The notes: generated by a model not told the origin, from the sequence alone. DNA of 64,000 nucleotides from Anaerolinea thermophila UNI-1 (GCF_000199675.1 NC_014960.1:1860001-1924000), one strand, 5' to 3'. Shown: positions 44,813 through 54,565, numbered from the stretch's first letter. Numbers and translations are program-made.

Positions 44813-44818
44813 AATCTC

Positions 44819-46174
44819 ATGGCTAAAAAAGTTCCTGAACCTACCGTCCCTCCTCGTGAAAGAGCCTTTCTCGTAGGGGTAGAACTGAGAAACGAACCTT
44901 CTCTGTTGCCTCTGGAAGACTCCCTTGAAGAGTTAGCGCTTTTAGCGCAAACTGCCGGATTGGAAGTGGTAGGGCAAACCACCCAAAAGCTGGACGCTCC
45001 TCACCCAGACACCTATATCGGGTCAGGGAAAATCGAAGAAATCAAGATTCTCGTTGAAGAAACCCTTGCTCAAGTGGTTCTTTTTGACAACGAATTATCC
45101 CCCCGCCACCTTCGAGAACTGGAGGAAAGGCTTGGACCGCATGTGCGCATCCTCGATCGTACTGCGCTCATTCTGGATATTTTTGCCCAGCACGCTCACA
45201 CCCGAGAAGGGATTCTGCAAGTTGAACTTGCCCAATATGAGTATCGACTTCCTCGATTAACCCGCGCGTGGACCCATTTAGCCCGTCAGGCTGGCGGAGG
45301 TGGTGGACGAACGGGTAGCATGGGGGGAGTAGGCTTGCGCGGACCTGGTGAGACCCAGTTGGAAGTGGACCGACGGGAGATTCGCAAACGCATTGCCACA
45401 CTGAAGGCAGAACTGGAAAAAGTACGCGCACACCGCATGCGTTACCGCGCCCAACGCCAACGCTCCCAAATTCCTGTGGTAGCCCTGGTAGGCTACACCA
45501 ACGCCGGTAAATCCACCTTGCTCAACAGGCTGGCAAACGCCGAAGTATACGTCGCCGACCAGTTATTTGCCACCCTTGATCCCACTACCCGTCGAGTGGA
45601 ACTTCCGGGGGGGCACCTGGCACTGTTTACCGATACCGTAGGCTTCATCCAAAAATTACCCACCCAACTTGTTGCCGCTTTCCGGGCTACCCTGGAAGAA
45701 ATTGCCGAAGCAGACTTGCTATTGCATGTGGTGGACATTACCCACCCCAATGCCTTTGAACAAGCCCAGGCAGTGCATGCAACTTTGAAAGAAATCCAGG
45801 CAGATCACATTCCGGTCATTACTCTCTTAAATAAAATTGACCGCTTGCCTGATCCTAAAGCCGCAGAAGAAGCCATTGCCTATTTCTCGGGTTCTGTGCT
45901 TGCTATTTCTGCCCTAAAAGGGATGGGCATCAATGAAATGCTTACTTTGGTAAACCAGGAACTCTTTGAAACTTATCAACCCGTCAAAGTCCGAATCCCT
46001 TATCAGGAAGGCAATTTGATTTCACTATTTCATGATCAGGGTCAGGTAAAGCGCATTGAACATACCAGAGGTGGAGTCTTAATCGATGGAAATTTACCCG
46101 GACGACTGTTAGCCCGATTTCAGCCCTTCCTGTACACAGATGACAAACTCTCTCAAAAAGAGGAAACAACCTGA
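44819..46174 (+). CDS. hflX: GTPase HflX
   Basis: 451-residue ribosome-associated GTPase that rescues or splits stalled ribosomes under stress. N-terminal domain with GSGKIEEI; the glycine-rich linker GGGGGRTGSMGGVGLRGPGETQLE; G domain with VGYTNAGKSTLLNRL (G1), DTVGFIQKLP (G3) and LLNKIDRL (G4). All family signatures and the usual length are present. The stop and the next start overlap. Confidence 0.95.
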   Translation: MAKKVPEPTVPPRERAFLVGVELRNEPSLLPLEDSLEELALLAQTAGLEVVGQTTQKLDAPHPDTYIGSGKIEEIKILVEETLAQVVLFDNELSPRHLRELEERLGPHVRILDRTALILDIFAQHAHTREGILQVELAQYEYRLPRLTRAWTHLARQAGGGGGRTGSMGGVGLRGPGETQLEVDRREIRKRIATLKAELEKVRAHRMRYRAQRQRSQIPVVALVGYTNAGKSTLLNRLANAEVYVADQLFATLDPTTRRVELPGGHLALFTDTVGFIQKLPTQLVAAFRATLEEIAEADLLLHVVDITHPNAFEQAQAVHATLKEIQADHIPVITLLNKIDRLPDPKAAEEAIAYFSGSVLAISALKGMGINEMLTLVNQELFETYQPVKVRIPYQEGNLISLFHDQGQVKRIEHTRGGVLIDGNLPGRLLARFQPFLYTDDKLSQKEETT

Positions 46175-46386
46175 TGTTGAACCTGTTTTCAAGACTGCTG
46201 GATCGTCTATCCGAATTTCTTGCTTCTCGCAAAGGGCTGTTACCTCTGATTGGAATGCTGTTGATCTTCCTCAATCTGCTCTTTTCCATCTTTGCCCCTT
46301 CTGGTTGGTTAGCACAAACTGATCTTCTTTTACACATAGGGATTATTCTAGCAATCTTTGGCATTATGCTTGCCTGGGCACTGTAA
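46174..46386 (+). CDS. small two-TM membrane protein, unknown function
   Basis: 70 residues with two hydrophobic segments (about 21-42 GLLPLIGMLLIFLNLLFSIF and 52-69). The ATG overlaps the hflX stop, so it is translated with hflX. Many Chloroflexota genomes have such small membrane proteins; no function can be assigned. Confidence 0.7.
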   Translation: MLNLFSRLLDRLSEFLASRKGLLPLIGMLLIFLNLLFSIFAPSGWLAQTDLLLHIGIILAIFGIMLAWAL

Positions 46387-46394
46387 ATTGGTTA

Positions 46395-46435
46395 AAACGA
46401 GCAAGCGCGGATAGGCTTTCCGCGCTTGCTCGTTT
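46395..46435. terminator. bidirectional terminator-like hairpin between hflX group and rpmF
   Basis: 16-bp perfect stem AAACGAGCAAGCGCGG / CCGCGCTTGCTCGTTT with a 9-base loop, in the convergent gap. Confidence 0.85.
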
Positions 46436-46455
46436 CAGGAGGAAAAAACGCCAGG

Positions 46456-46644
46456 CTACTTCTTGCTTTCCCGAGCGACCACTTCCACGCCTTTGTAATG
46501 TCCACAGTTCGGGCACACGGTGTGGGGGAGACGCAATTCACCGCAATTTGAGCAGGCCACCAGATTGGTAGCCTTCAAAGTGTCCTGCGAGCGACGACGA
46601 TCACGCCGTCCTTGTGAATGTTTTCTTTTTGGATGAGGAACCAT
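46456..46644 (-). CDS. rpmF: 50S ribosomal protein L32
   Basis: 62 residues: PKRKHSQGRRDRRRS start, then the zinc-ribbon pairs CSNCG and CPNCGHYKG. This is the Cys4 (zinc-bound) form of L32. Ribosome binding site GGAGAG. The usual upstream partner (DUF177/YceD) is not here. Confidence 0.95.
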   Translation of the reverse strand: MVPHPKRKHSQGRRDRRRSQDTLKATNLVACSNCGELRLPHTVCPNCGHYKGVEVVARESKK

Positions 46645-46697
46645 GCCTACTCTCCGATCTCAAGTCATTTGATCAATTTCTATATAAAAGCCGACTA

Positions 46698-46726
46698 ATT
46701 CTACCCGCCACATTCAGGAACGTCAA
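46698..46726 (-). promoter_or_regulatory. promoter of rpmF
   Basis: Minus strand TTGACG (46721-46726), 17-nt spacer, TAGAAT (46698-46703), about 55 nt before the start codon. Confidence 0.7.
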
Positions 46727-46804
46727 GGGGGGAGACATGCCTTTTTAAGGAAAACCTTTAGCGCATTTCTATGGTGCAATTTTTCCTGACATTTGATGAA
46801 AGAG

Positions 46805-46810
46805 TATAAT
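46805..46810 (+). promoter_or_regulatory. -10 element of the 2-hydroxyacid dehydrogenase gene (leaderless-like)
   Basis: Perfect TATAAT ending 7 nt before the ATG at 46818, with no Shine-Dalgarno sequence and only a weak -35. Confidence 0.5.
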
Positions 46811-46817
46811 TCAAACC

Positions 46818-47798
46818 ATGGATAAGCCTCATGTATTCATCACTCGCAGAATTCCCGATATTGGATTGGAAATGCTGTCGGAGCATGTCGAGATCGATCT
46901 TTGGGAAGAAGAACTTCCGCCAGCGTATGATGTTCTCAGAGAGCGAACGCAAAGGGCTGATGGGCTGCTTTGTCTGCTTACAGATCGGATCGACAAAGAA
47001 TTGATTGAAAATTCCGCACGTCTCCGGGTAATCAGCCAGTATGCAGTAGGAATAGATAATATTGACATAGATAGCGCCACAAAACGAAAAATCCCTGTAG
47101 GACATACACCAGGGGTGCTCACGGACGCTACCGCCGATTTTACCTGGGCTTTGTTGATGTCGGCGGCAAGACGAGTCGTTGAAGCGGATGCCTTTACCAG
47201 AGAAGGAAAGTGGAAAACATGGGGACCAACTATTCTTCTAGGGATGGATGTTGCACGGAGCACTTTGGGCATTATTGGATTTGGGAGAATTGGTCAGGCA
47301 GTAGCACGCCGCGCCAAAGGTTTTGACATGAGAATCCTCTATTATGACAACAAAAGACTGCCAGAAATGGAAGAAACGCTGGGGGTAGAATACGTGTCCC
47401 TGGAAACCCTCATCAAAGAGGCTGATTTTATCAGCCTGCATGTTCCCTTAACTCCAAACACATATCATTTGATTGGCGAAAAAGAATTCTCCATGATGAA
47501 AAAGGAGGCTATCCTGATCAACACAGCACGCGGAAGTGTGGTTGACCAGGAGGCTTTATACCATGCTCTCAAGGAGCGAAAAATTCGTGGAGCAGCGATT
47601 GATGTGACTGATCCGGAACCGATTCCATCGAATAGCCCTCTTCTGCAACTTCCCAACCTGATTATCACGCCCCACATTGCCAGTGCAAGCGTTCAATCCA
47701 GAACGCAGATGGCAGTCATGGCGGCAGAGAATCTGATTGCCGGTCTTCAGGGAAAACGCCTGCCTTTCTGTGCCAACCCGCAAGTTTACGAGAAATAA
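46818..47798 (+). CDS. D-isomer-specific 2-hydroxyacid dehydrogenase (glyoxylate/hydroxypyruvate reductase type)
   Basis: 326 residues. NAD(P)-binding motif GIIGFGRIGQAVARRAKG, the substrate-loop segment QYAVGIDNIDI, the catalytic Arg in INTARGSVVDQEAL, the Glu in DVTDPEP, and the His in ITPHIASAS. The pattern fits GyaR/GhrB-type glyoxylate reductases and close relatives of 3-phosphoglycerate dehydrogenase; no ACT domain is present, so a catabolic reductase is more likely. Confidence 0.88.
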   Translation: MDKPHVFITRRIPDIGLEMLSEHVEIDLWEEELPPAYDVLRERTQRADGLLCLLTDRIDKELIENSARLRVISQYAVGIDNIDIDSATKRKIPVGHTPGVLTDATADFTWALLMSAARRVVEADAFTREGKWKTWGPTILLGMDVARSTLGIIGFGRIGQAVARRAKGFDMRILYYDNKRLPEMEETLGVEYVSLETLIKEADFISLHVPLTPNTYHLIGEKEFSMMKKEAILINTARGSVVDQEALYHALKERKIRGAAIDVTDPEPIPSNSPLLQLPNLIITPHIASASVQSRTQMAVMAAENLIAGLQGKRLPFCANPQVYEK

Positions 47799-47870
47799 AG
47801 ACCCCATCTTTCGATTTATAATTAGTTAGAAAATCCAATCTATTCCCAGCATGTTCACTGGAGGTTTACT

Positions 47871-49328
47871 TTGAGCGCAAACTTTCAAACCCCCAAATGG
47901 GTGCACGATGCAGTTTTTTATCAAATTTTTCCTGACCGTTTCGCCAAAAGCGCACTTGTAGAAAAGCCAACCCATTTAGAGGATTGGGACGCCCCCCCGA
48001 CTCCATACGGGTTCAAAGGAGGAGATCTGCTAGGGGTAACTGAACATCTGGATTATCTTCAGGATTTGGGAATTACTGCAATTTATTTCACCCCAATTTT
48101 TCAGTCTGCTTCTAATCATCGATACCATACCCACGATTACTTTAAAGTGGACCCCCTTCTCGGTGGAGAAAAAGCCTTTCAAACCTTGCTCAAAGAAGCC
48201 CATCGCAGAAACATTCGCATCGTGCTGGATGGTGTATTCAACCATGCCAGTCGGGGATTTTTCCAGTTCAACCACATTCTGGAGTGCGGGAAACAATCAC
48301 CTTATCTTGACTGGTTTAAGATCCATGGCTTCCCTTTGAACGCATACGAAGGTAAACCGCGTTATGAATGCTGGTGGAGTATCCCTGCTTTACCAACCTT
48401 CAACCATGCCAACCCACAAGTTCGCAAATTCATCATGGAAGTGGGGCGATACTGGCTTGAACAGGGCATTGATGGGTGGCGGTTAGATGTACCTTTTGAA
48501 GTCAAAGAGCCAGGCTTTTGGGAAGAGTTTCGAAGCGTGGTTAAATCGGTCAATCCAGAGGCATATATTACTGGCGAAATCCCATGGGATGCTCGCCCAT
48601 GGTTACAGGGGAATCAATTTGACGGGGTCATGAATTACCTGCTGACATATTCTCTGTGGAGCTTCTTCGGCGGAGAACATTTGCAGGAAGATTTGGTGGG
48701 ACACTGGCGAAGCCATGGTCCTGAGTATTTTGTAAAAGATGCGGAATCCTTTGCCCAACAAATTACTTTGCTCCAGAACCTCTATCCGCTGCCTGCTGTT
48801 CAAGCCCAGATGAACCTTCTTGATAGCCATGATACAGCCCGCTTCCTCAGCCTGGTGAACGGTCGCAAAGAAGCCCTGCGCCTTGCGGCTCTGGTATTAT
48901 TTACATATCCCGGAGCACCAACAATTTACTACGGTGATGAAATTGGAATGGAAGGCGGCAAAGATCCGGACTGCCGGCGTGGTTTTCCATGGGATACCTC
49001 CCGATGGGATATGGACCTAAGAAACTACTTCAAATCCCTAATCATGATCCGGAAAAGCCATCCAGCCCTGCGAGATGGTTCATGGGAAATCTTAAAGGCT
49101 GAGAATCAATGGCTAGCCTATGCACGCAAGCATGAAAACGATTATGTTGTAGTTTTGTTGAATAACAGCCCCCAAACAAATTTCCTTGAAGTCACCCTTA
49201 AGGAATTCTCCGGAGAAGAAAGCCTTAAGAACCTTCTCAATGGAGAAATGGTGAAAATAGAAGGGAACATTTTAAGGTATAAACTCGCTCCATATTCAGG
49301 AACAATTCTCTCTCAAGGGCAGTATTGA
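47871..49328 (+). CDS. GH13 alpha-glucan hydrolase (neopullulanase/cyclomaltodextrinase-like)
   Basis: 485 residues, TTG start at 47871 behind GGAGG. GH13 regions: YFTPIFQSASNHRYHTHDYF, region I DGVFNHASR, region II WRLDVPFEV (nucleophile Asp), region III ITGEIPW (acid/base Glu) and region IV LDSHDTAR. The extra N-terminal domain of classic neopullulanases is absent. No signal peptide, so it acts on imported oligosaccharides. One base separates it from the next gene. Confidence 0.9.
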   Translation: MSANFQTPKWVHDAVFYQIFPDRFAKSALVEKPTHLEDWDAPPTPYGFKGGDLLGVTEHLDYLQDLGITAIYFTPIFQSASNHRYHTHDYFKVDPLLGGEKAFQTLLKEAHRRNIRIVLDGVFNHASRGFFQFNHILECGKQSPYLDWFKIHGFPLNAYEGKPRYECWWSIPALPTFNHANPQVRKFIMEVGRYWLEQGIDGWRLDVPFEVKEPGFWEEFRSVVKSVNPEAYITGEIPWDARPWLQGNQFDGVMNYLLTYSLWSFFGGEHLQEDLVGHWRSHGPEYFVKDAESFAQQITLLQNLYPLPAVQAQMNLLDSHDTARFLSLVNGRKEALRLAALVLFTYPGAPTIYYGDEIGMEGGKDPDCRRGFPWDTSRWDMDLRNYFKSLIMIRKSHPALRDGSWEILKAENQWLAYARKHENDYVVVLLNNSPQTNFLEVTLKEFSGEESLKNLLNGEMVKIEGNILRYKLAPYSGTILSQGQY

Positions 49329-49329
49329 A

Positions 49330-50178
49330 ATGAAAATTGCTGTCGTTGAATACCAATCCAGTGTTCAAGTAGGCATTGTGGAGGAGTCACAAGTATTCCT
49401 TCTCCCACAAGATATTTCCAGCTCTATTGAGGCCATAATTCACAAAGGGGATCGATTCGTTGAAAACATTCTGGAAAGGAAATCGACCTACGAAAGCGTT
49501 TCTCTGTCTCAGGTCAGACTGAAAGCCCCTCTCCAAAACCCCGAAAAAATCATTGGGATTGGATTGAACTACAAAGACCACTGCCGCGAACAAAATGTAC
49601 CGGTACCTGAATATCCCCTGGTTTTTGCAAAATTTTCCTCTTCGATCATTGGCAATGGTGATGCAATTTGCTGGAATACTGAACTCACCCGCCAGGTTGA
49701 CTTTGAAGTAGAACTGGGAGTTATTATCGGGAAAAAGGCTCGGAATGTTTCGACACAAGAGGCGTTGGAGTACGTCTTCGGCTACACGATTATCAACGAT
49801 GTTTCTGCGCGCGATCTTCAATTCCGTGACCGCCAATGGGTACGTGCAAAAAGTCTGGATACGTTTTGTCCAATGGGTCCATGGATTGTAACCGCAGATG
49901 AAATCCCTGACCCACAAGCCTTGCATCTTTCAACCGAACTGAACGGCGTAAAGATGCAAAACTCATCCACAGCCGAAATGGTTTTCAGCGTTGCGGAATT
50001 AATCTCTTTCCTTTCACAAGCCTTCACTCTCCAACCGGGGGACATCATCGCTACAGGCACACCAGACGGAGTAGGCGTCTTTCGCAAGCCCCCCGTTTTT
50101 TTGCAAAACGGCGATTCCCTTCGCATGGAAATTGAAAAAATTGGAGTATTGGAAAATACCTGCAAAATTATTCGTTGA
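49330..50178 (+). CDS. fumarylacetoacetate hydrolase (FAH) family protein
   Basis: 282 residues. IIGIGLNYKDHC, VFAKFSSSIIGNGD, the metal-site VDFEVELGVIIGKKARNV, NDVSARDLQFRD, WVRAKSLDTFCPMGPWIV and ATGTPDGVGVFRKPP are typical of the FAH/2-hydroxyhepta-2,4-diene-1,7-dioate isomerase family. Members act on keto-acid intermediates of aromatic or sugar-acid catabolism. Position between glycosidases suggests sugar-acid breakdown (for example 2-keto-3-deoxy sugar acids), but this is inference. Confidence 0.88.
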   Translation: MKIAVVEYQSSVQVGIVEESQVFLLPQDISSSIEAIIHKGDRFVENILERKSTYESVSLSQVRLKAPLQNPEKIIGIGLNYKDHCREQNVPVPEYPLVFAKFSSSIIGNGDAICWNTELTRQVDFEVELGVIIGKKARNVSTQEALEYVFGYTIINDVSARDLQFRDRQWVRAKSLDTFCPMGPWIVTADEIPDPQALHLSTELNGVKMQNSSTAEMVFSVAELISFLSQAFTLQPGDIIATGTPDGVGVFRKPPVFLQNGDSLRMEIEKIGVLENTCKIIR

Positions 50179-50201
50179 CTCTTGCCCTAAAGGAGGAGAT
50201 C

Positions 50202-52202
50202 ATGACCACACAACGCTCTCGAAAAGTCCTTCACATTGGCGCAGCCTATTACCCTGAACACTGGAAATCCGAGCAGTGGTTAAGTGATATCCGCCTGATG
50301 CAGGAACTTGGCTTGAGCGTCGTTCGCATGGGGGAATTTGCCTGGTCCAGTTTAGAGCCCTCCAAAGGGAATTTTCAGTTTGAATGGCTTGATCAAGCCA
50401 TCAACCTTCTTGCTTTGCACGACATACGAACAGTCCTGGGGACTCCCACCGCTGCCCCTCCAGCCTGGCTTGTGAGTGAGCACCCTGAGATACTAGCCAC
50501 AAACGAAGAAGGAAGGAAAGTTCAATTTGGAAACCGATGCCATTATTGCGTAAATTCAACGGCTTTTCATGAGGCAACGGCCAAGTTGGTCAAAGCCATG
50601 GCAGAACATTTTGGGAGCAATCCCAACATCATTGGCTGGCAAATTGACAATGAATTTAATCGAGTTTGTTATTGCGAACACTGCCAGGCTCTTTTTCAGG
50701 AATACCTCAAAGAAAAGTATAAATCTCTGGACGAATTAAACCGACGATGGACTACTGCATACTGGAGTCAAACCTATAACGATTGGAGCCAGATTCCCAT
50801 CCCAATTGGTCCCCACAACCCTGCACTCATGCTGGAATGGAAACGCTTCGTCACCCGAAGTTACCGGAAATTTCAAAGAATGCAGATTGACCTCCTGAGA
50901 CCTCACCTGAGAGAAGAAGTGTGGATCACCCACAACTTCATGGGATGGTTTGACGGGTTCGACCACTATGAAATGAGCACTGACCTGGATATGGCTTCAT
51001 GGGACTGGTACATTGGCATGGGGCATAACGAGCCCGTGTTCTCGAGCGCCACCCATGACCTCACTCGCGGATTCAAGAAGAAGAACTTTTGGGTAATGGA
51101 AATCCAGCCCAATACGGTCAATTGGGCAAAAATCAACAATCCTCTTTACAAGGGTGAAGCCAGAACCATGGCATGGCAAGCCATTGGCAAAGGTGCCGAC
51201 GCTGTGTTGTACTGGCAATGGCGTTCTGCGCTCAATGGACAGGAGCAATTCCATGGAACGCTGGTGGATCAATCCGGTCAGCCAAGGCCCTTCTTCGAAG
51301 AAGTGAAGCAAATTGCCAAAGAGTTCAGGGAACTTTCTTCAGTATTCGAATATACCCAGGTTGAGTCCCGAGTAGCCATCCTTAATGATTATGAAAGCCG
51401 TTGGGCAATTTCGTGGCAGAAGCATCACCGGGATTTTGATTATGTGGCGCTTCTGCTGTCTTACTACCGGCCCCTATGCCAGTTAAATATTCCAGTGGAT
51501 ATCATCTCTCCCGATCAATCTCTGGAAGAGTATAAACTTGTCCTGGCTCCAGCGCTCACAATTGTAGACGAGGCGCGCATTGCCCATTTAAAGAGTTTTG
51601 TGGATAACGGTGGGCATCTGGTGCTGGGAGCACGAACAGCGGTCAAGAATCGTGACAATGCCTTTCATCCGTTGCGCCCCCCGGCATTCCTCACTCACCT
51701 CACCGGGGCAGAAGTAGAAGACTTTTATGCCCTCAACGAAGAAGTACCTCTTCAAGGCAACTGGTTCACTGGAACAGCGCGAATTTGGGCAGAACGGATG
51801 AAGATTATTGATCCAGACTCTACCCTCCCCGTAGCAACTTATGGCGTTTCGAATGGCTGGCTCGATGGTCAAATTGCCATGACGATTCACAACCACGGAA
51901 GCGGATTGGTTTATTACGCGGGCGCTTATCTGGATGACACAGCGATGTTCGCCTACCTCAAAAGGGTTGCAACAAATGCAGGGGTTCAGGGGTTATTTGA
52001 AGCACCTGCGGGAGTGCAAATCTATCGCAGGGTACGCACATATGACAAGAAAGAAGTATTTGTAATTGTCAATCACACAAGAATGGAACAAATTGTCAAA
52101 CTGGACAATAATACTTACGATGATCACATCAGTGGTAAGCGTATTGCCGGACAAATTCGGCTCTCTCCATATGGTGTTGCCGTTCTAACCAAAACAATTT
52201 GA
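50202..52202 (+). CDS. beta-galactosidase, GH42
   Basis: About 666 residues from ATG 50202, chosen for the strong AAAGGAGGAG just upstream; a frame start at 50175 lies in the FAH gene. GH42 core: GAAYYPEHW, the VVRMGEFAWSSLEP segment, the acid/base Glu in WQIDNEFNRV, a Cys cluster (CYCEHC) as in zinc-binding GH42 enzymes, and the nucleophile Glu in VMEIQPNTVNW. C-terminal trimerisation and beta domains follow. Hydrolyses terminal beta-galactosides in the cytosol (no signal peptide). Confidence 0.93.
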   Translation: MTTQRSRKVLHIGAAYYPEHWKSEQWLSDIRLMQELGLSVVRMGEFAWSSLEPSKGNFQFEWLDQAINLLALHDIRTVLGTPTAAPPAWLVSEHPEILATNEEGRKVQFGNRCHYCVNSTAFHEATAKLVKAMAEHFGSNPNIIGWQIDNEFNRVCYCEHCQALFQEYLKEKYKSLDELNRRWTTAYWSQTYNDWSQIPIPIGPHNPALMLEWKRFVTRSYRKFQRMQIDLLRPHLREEVWITHNFMGWFDGFDHYEMSTDLDMASWDWYIGMGHNEPVFSSATHDLTRGFKKKNFWVMEIQPNTVNWAKINNPLYKGEARTMAWQAIGKGADAVLYWQWRSALNGQEQFHGTLVDQSGQPRPFFEEVKQIAKEFRELSSVFEYTQVESRVAILNDYESRWAISWQKHHRDFDYVALLLSYYRPLCQLNIPVDIISPDQSLEEYKLVLAPALTIVDEARIAHLKSFVDNGGHLVLGARTAVKNRDNAFHPLRPPAFLTHLTGAEVEDFYALNEEVPLQGNWFTGTARIWAERMKIIDPDSTLPVATYGVSNGWLDGQIAMTIHNHGSGLVYYAGAYLDDTAMFAYLKRVATNAGVQGLFEAPAGVQIYRRVRTYDKKEVFVIVNHTRMEQIVKLDNNTYDDHISGKRIAGQIRLSPYGVAVLTKTI

Positions 52203-52218
52203 CAATGGGGAAACCTCA

Positions 52219-53196
52219 TTGAATACCTCACATTCTAAAGGTTACGTCATTGCTCTGGTTGGCACACTGCTGTGGTCTGCCACAGCAGTGTTTATTCGTT
52301 ACCTGAACCTTGAATACAAAATTCCTGTGCTAATTCTGGCGTTTTGGCGCGATTTATTTACCGCTGGAATTGTTTTCCTTGCAATGGCTCTGCTTAAGCC
52401 CTCGTTAATCCAGAAAGGTTTCTCTCATGTAAGATTTTTCCTCGGATATGGCGCTCTTCTGGCTGTTTTCAACTTCCTCTGGACCTTCTCGGTTTTTTTA
52501 AATGGAGCCGCAATCTCAACAGTTCTGGCTTATAGTTCTGCTGCTTTTACCGCAATCTTTGGATGGCTTCTCTGGAGAGAAGAACTGCATCTTCCCAAAA
52601 TCATGGCTGTAGTTTTCAGTATCATTGGCTGCATCCTGGTATCTGGAGCTCATCAAGTCCAGCAGTGGACATCAAACCCCATTGGAATTCTAACGGGGTT
52701 ACTTTCCGGGATTGCCTTCGCCGGCTACACCCTTTTGGGACGATTGGCTTCACAAAAGAGGATTCCCACACCAACCGTGCTGGGGTACACCTTTCTGACC
52801 GCTGCGTTACTCCTCCTGATGGCTAATGCCTTTTTTCCACTCAAATGGATTGACAGCCGCAATTTGTTGTGGCTGGGTAACCGGTGGGATGGCTGGATGG
52901 TTTTGTTCCTGTTAGCCCTGATTCCAACGATCGGCGGATATGGGTTGTACACCTTCAGTCTGAATTTCCTCCCTGCCAGCATTGCCAACCTGATTGCCAC
53001 CCTTGAACCCTCTTTTACTGCTCTGCAATCATACCTCCTTCTTGGGGAGCGCTTTACATCCGACCAAATTCTGGGAAGCGTTCTTATCCTTTTGGGCGTT
53101 ATTCTCTTGAGATTGAATGAGATCAGACAATCTAATCAAGAAAGAAGGACTGCATATGAAACCACTTCCTCCCAAACCCCTGTTATACGAGATTAA
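52219..53196 (+). CDS. EamA-family (drug/metabolite transporter superfamily) permease
   Basis: 325 residues with about ten TM helices in two EamA halves (ALVGTLLWSATAVFIRYL and, in the second half, LSGIAFAGYTLLGRLASQ). TTG start at 52219 behind GGGGAAA. The family exports or imports amino acids, sugars or drugs; context with glycosidases might hint at sugar, but the substrate is unknown. Its 3' end overlaps the next gene by 41 bp. Confidence 0.82.
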   Translation: MNTSHSKGYVIALVGTLLWSATAVFIRYLNLEYKIPVLILAFWRDLFTAGIVFLAMALLKPSLIQKGFSHVRFFLGYGALLAVFNFLWTFSVFLNGAAISTVLAYSSAAFTAIFGWLLWREELHLPKIMAVVFSIIGCILVSGAHQVQQWTSNPIGILTGLLSGIAFAGYTLLGRLASQKRIPTPTVLGYTFLTAALLLLMANAFFPLKWIDSRNLLWLGNRWDGWMVLFLLALIPTIGGYGLYTFSLNFLPASIANLIATLEPSFTALQSYLLLGERFTSDQILGSVLILLGVILLRLNEIRQSNQERRTAYETTSSQTPVIRD

Positions 53197-54565
53197 CACT
53201 GCAATCTGGCTTGAGGAACTATCTCACAAAACCGGAAAGAAAATTACCTTAAGCACTATTCCTGAAGAAGAATGGGACCGGCTTCGTAATTTTGGCTTTC
53301 ACATGGTCTGGCTCATGGGGGTTTGGAAACGCAGTCCAATGGGAACTCAAATTGCTTTGCAAAACACTGGTCTAACAAAGGAATTTCAGCAAGTTTTGCC
53401 CGATTACACCCCCTCTGATGTGATTGGCTCCCCCTACTGTGTGCAAGCATATCAAGTAGATGACCGTTTTGGAGGCAAAGAAGGCATTTTGAAAGCAAGA
53501 AACGCGCTTCATGCGCGCGGAATGAAACTCATCCTGGATTTTGTCCCCAACCACATCGCCCCGGGCCATACCTGGACAGAGCATCATCCCGAATATTTCG
53601 TGCAAGGCACAGAAAATCACCTCAGAAAATTCCCTGATGCTTATATTCGCATTGGGAAACATATTTTCGCAAGAGGGAAAGCCCTCAATTTTCCTGCCTG
53701 GCAAGATGTTGTTCAACTGAATGCCTGTCATCCGGGTCTCAGGAAGGCAATGATAGAGACACTGGTTGAAATAGGTAACCTTTGCGATGGCCTGCGTGTG
53801 GATATGGCGATGCTGATGTTGAATTCCATTTTTCAGCACACCTGGAGAACACACGGGATCATCCCACCCGAAAAAGATTTTTGGGAAGAAGTGATTCCCG
53901 CCGTTAAGAAAGAACATCCCCATCTCTTTTTCATGGCAGAAGCCTACTGGGATACCGAACCCGTCCTTCTTGAGCAAGGATTCGACGCCTGTTATGACAA
54001 GAGGCTCTACGACTACCTGAGGGATCGTTCTCCTAAATTGATCAGGCAACAACTGTCTCGTTCATCCGATTTTCAAAACCATCTGGTCTGCTTTATAGAA
54101 AACCACGACGAAAAAAGAGCCATCACCGCGTTTCCTTACAATCAATGGAAACTTGCGGCTCTGGTTACTGCGAGCACACCAGGAACCTTTATGCTTCATG
54201 AAGGTCAATTAGAAGGGCGCTCGACTCGAATCCCGGTTTTTCTTGGACGCCGTCCTGAAGAAAACACTTCTCAGGAAGTTGCGGAATTTTACACGCGGTT
54301 GCTTGCCTTGCTCGAACGCACGGAGCTTTCAGGAACTTTCCAATTACTACCTTCCCCCCATCCAGTTTTGTGTGGATGGCGCTGGCAATTTCAGAATCAG
54401 TCTCTGGTCTTCTGGTGCAATCCTACCAGACGAGTTGCTTACCTCAAGGACGATATAGTACCTTTATACAACCCCTTTTGGGCAGAAGGATTTGTTCCAC
54501 AAGGAAACAAACAAGGTCATTACGCGTTTCAACCTTTTGGGTTTGCAGTATGGGAAATGAGTTAA
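53156..54565 (+). CDS. GH13-family alpha-amylase-like enzyme
   Basis: About 469 residues from ATG 53156 (GAAGGA upstream). GH13 regions are present: region I LDFVPNHIAPGH, region II GLRVDMAML (nucleophile Asp), region III FFMAEAYWD (acid/base Glu) and region IV FIENHDEKRA. The short N-terminal section before region I suggests an unusual GH13 subfamily that may act on small glucans or be a transferase. No signal peptide. It ends head-on with the minus-strand aminotransferase; the stop codons overlap. Confidence 0.87.
   Translation: MKPLPPKPLLYEINTAIWLEELSHKTGKKITLSTIPEEEWDRLRNFGFHMVWLMGVWKRSPMGTQIALQNTGLTKEFQQVLPDYTPSDVIGSPYCVQAYQVDDRFGGKEGILKARNALHARGMKLILDFVPNHIAPGHTWTEHHPEYFVQGTENHLRKFPDAYIRIGKHIFARGKALNFPAWQDVVQLNACHPGLRKAMIETLVEIGNLCDGLRVDMAMLMLNSIFQHTWRTHGIIPPEKDFWEEVIPAVKKEHPHLFFMAEAYWDTEPVLLEQGFDACYDKRLYDYLRDRSPKLIRQQLSRSSDFQNHLVCFIENHDEKRAITAFPYNQWKLAALVTASTPGTFMLHEGQLEGRSTRIPVFLGRRPEENTSQEVAEFYTRLLALLERTELSGTFQLLPSPHPVLCGWRWQFQNQSLVFWCNPTRRVAYLKDDIVPLYNPFWAEGFVPQGNKQGHYAFQPFGFAVWEMS

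Noticed and set aside
44810..44815. TAAAAT before hflX as a leaderless promoter
   Set aside because: Only 3 nt remain before the ATG, so initiation would fall inside the coding sequence; the bases also form the stop codon of the preceding gene.
53372..54052. A 226-codon open frame on minus opposite the GH13 gene
   Set aside because: Shadow of the GH13 catalytic region; no ribosome binding site and no recognisable motif.
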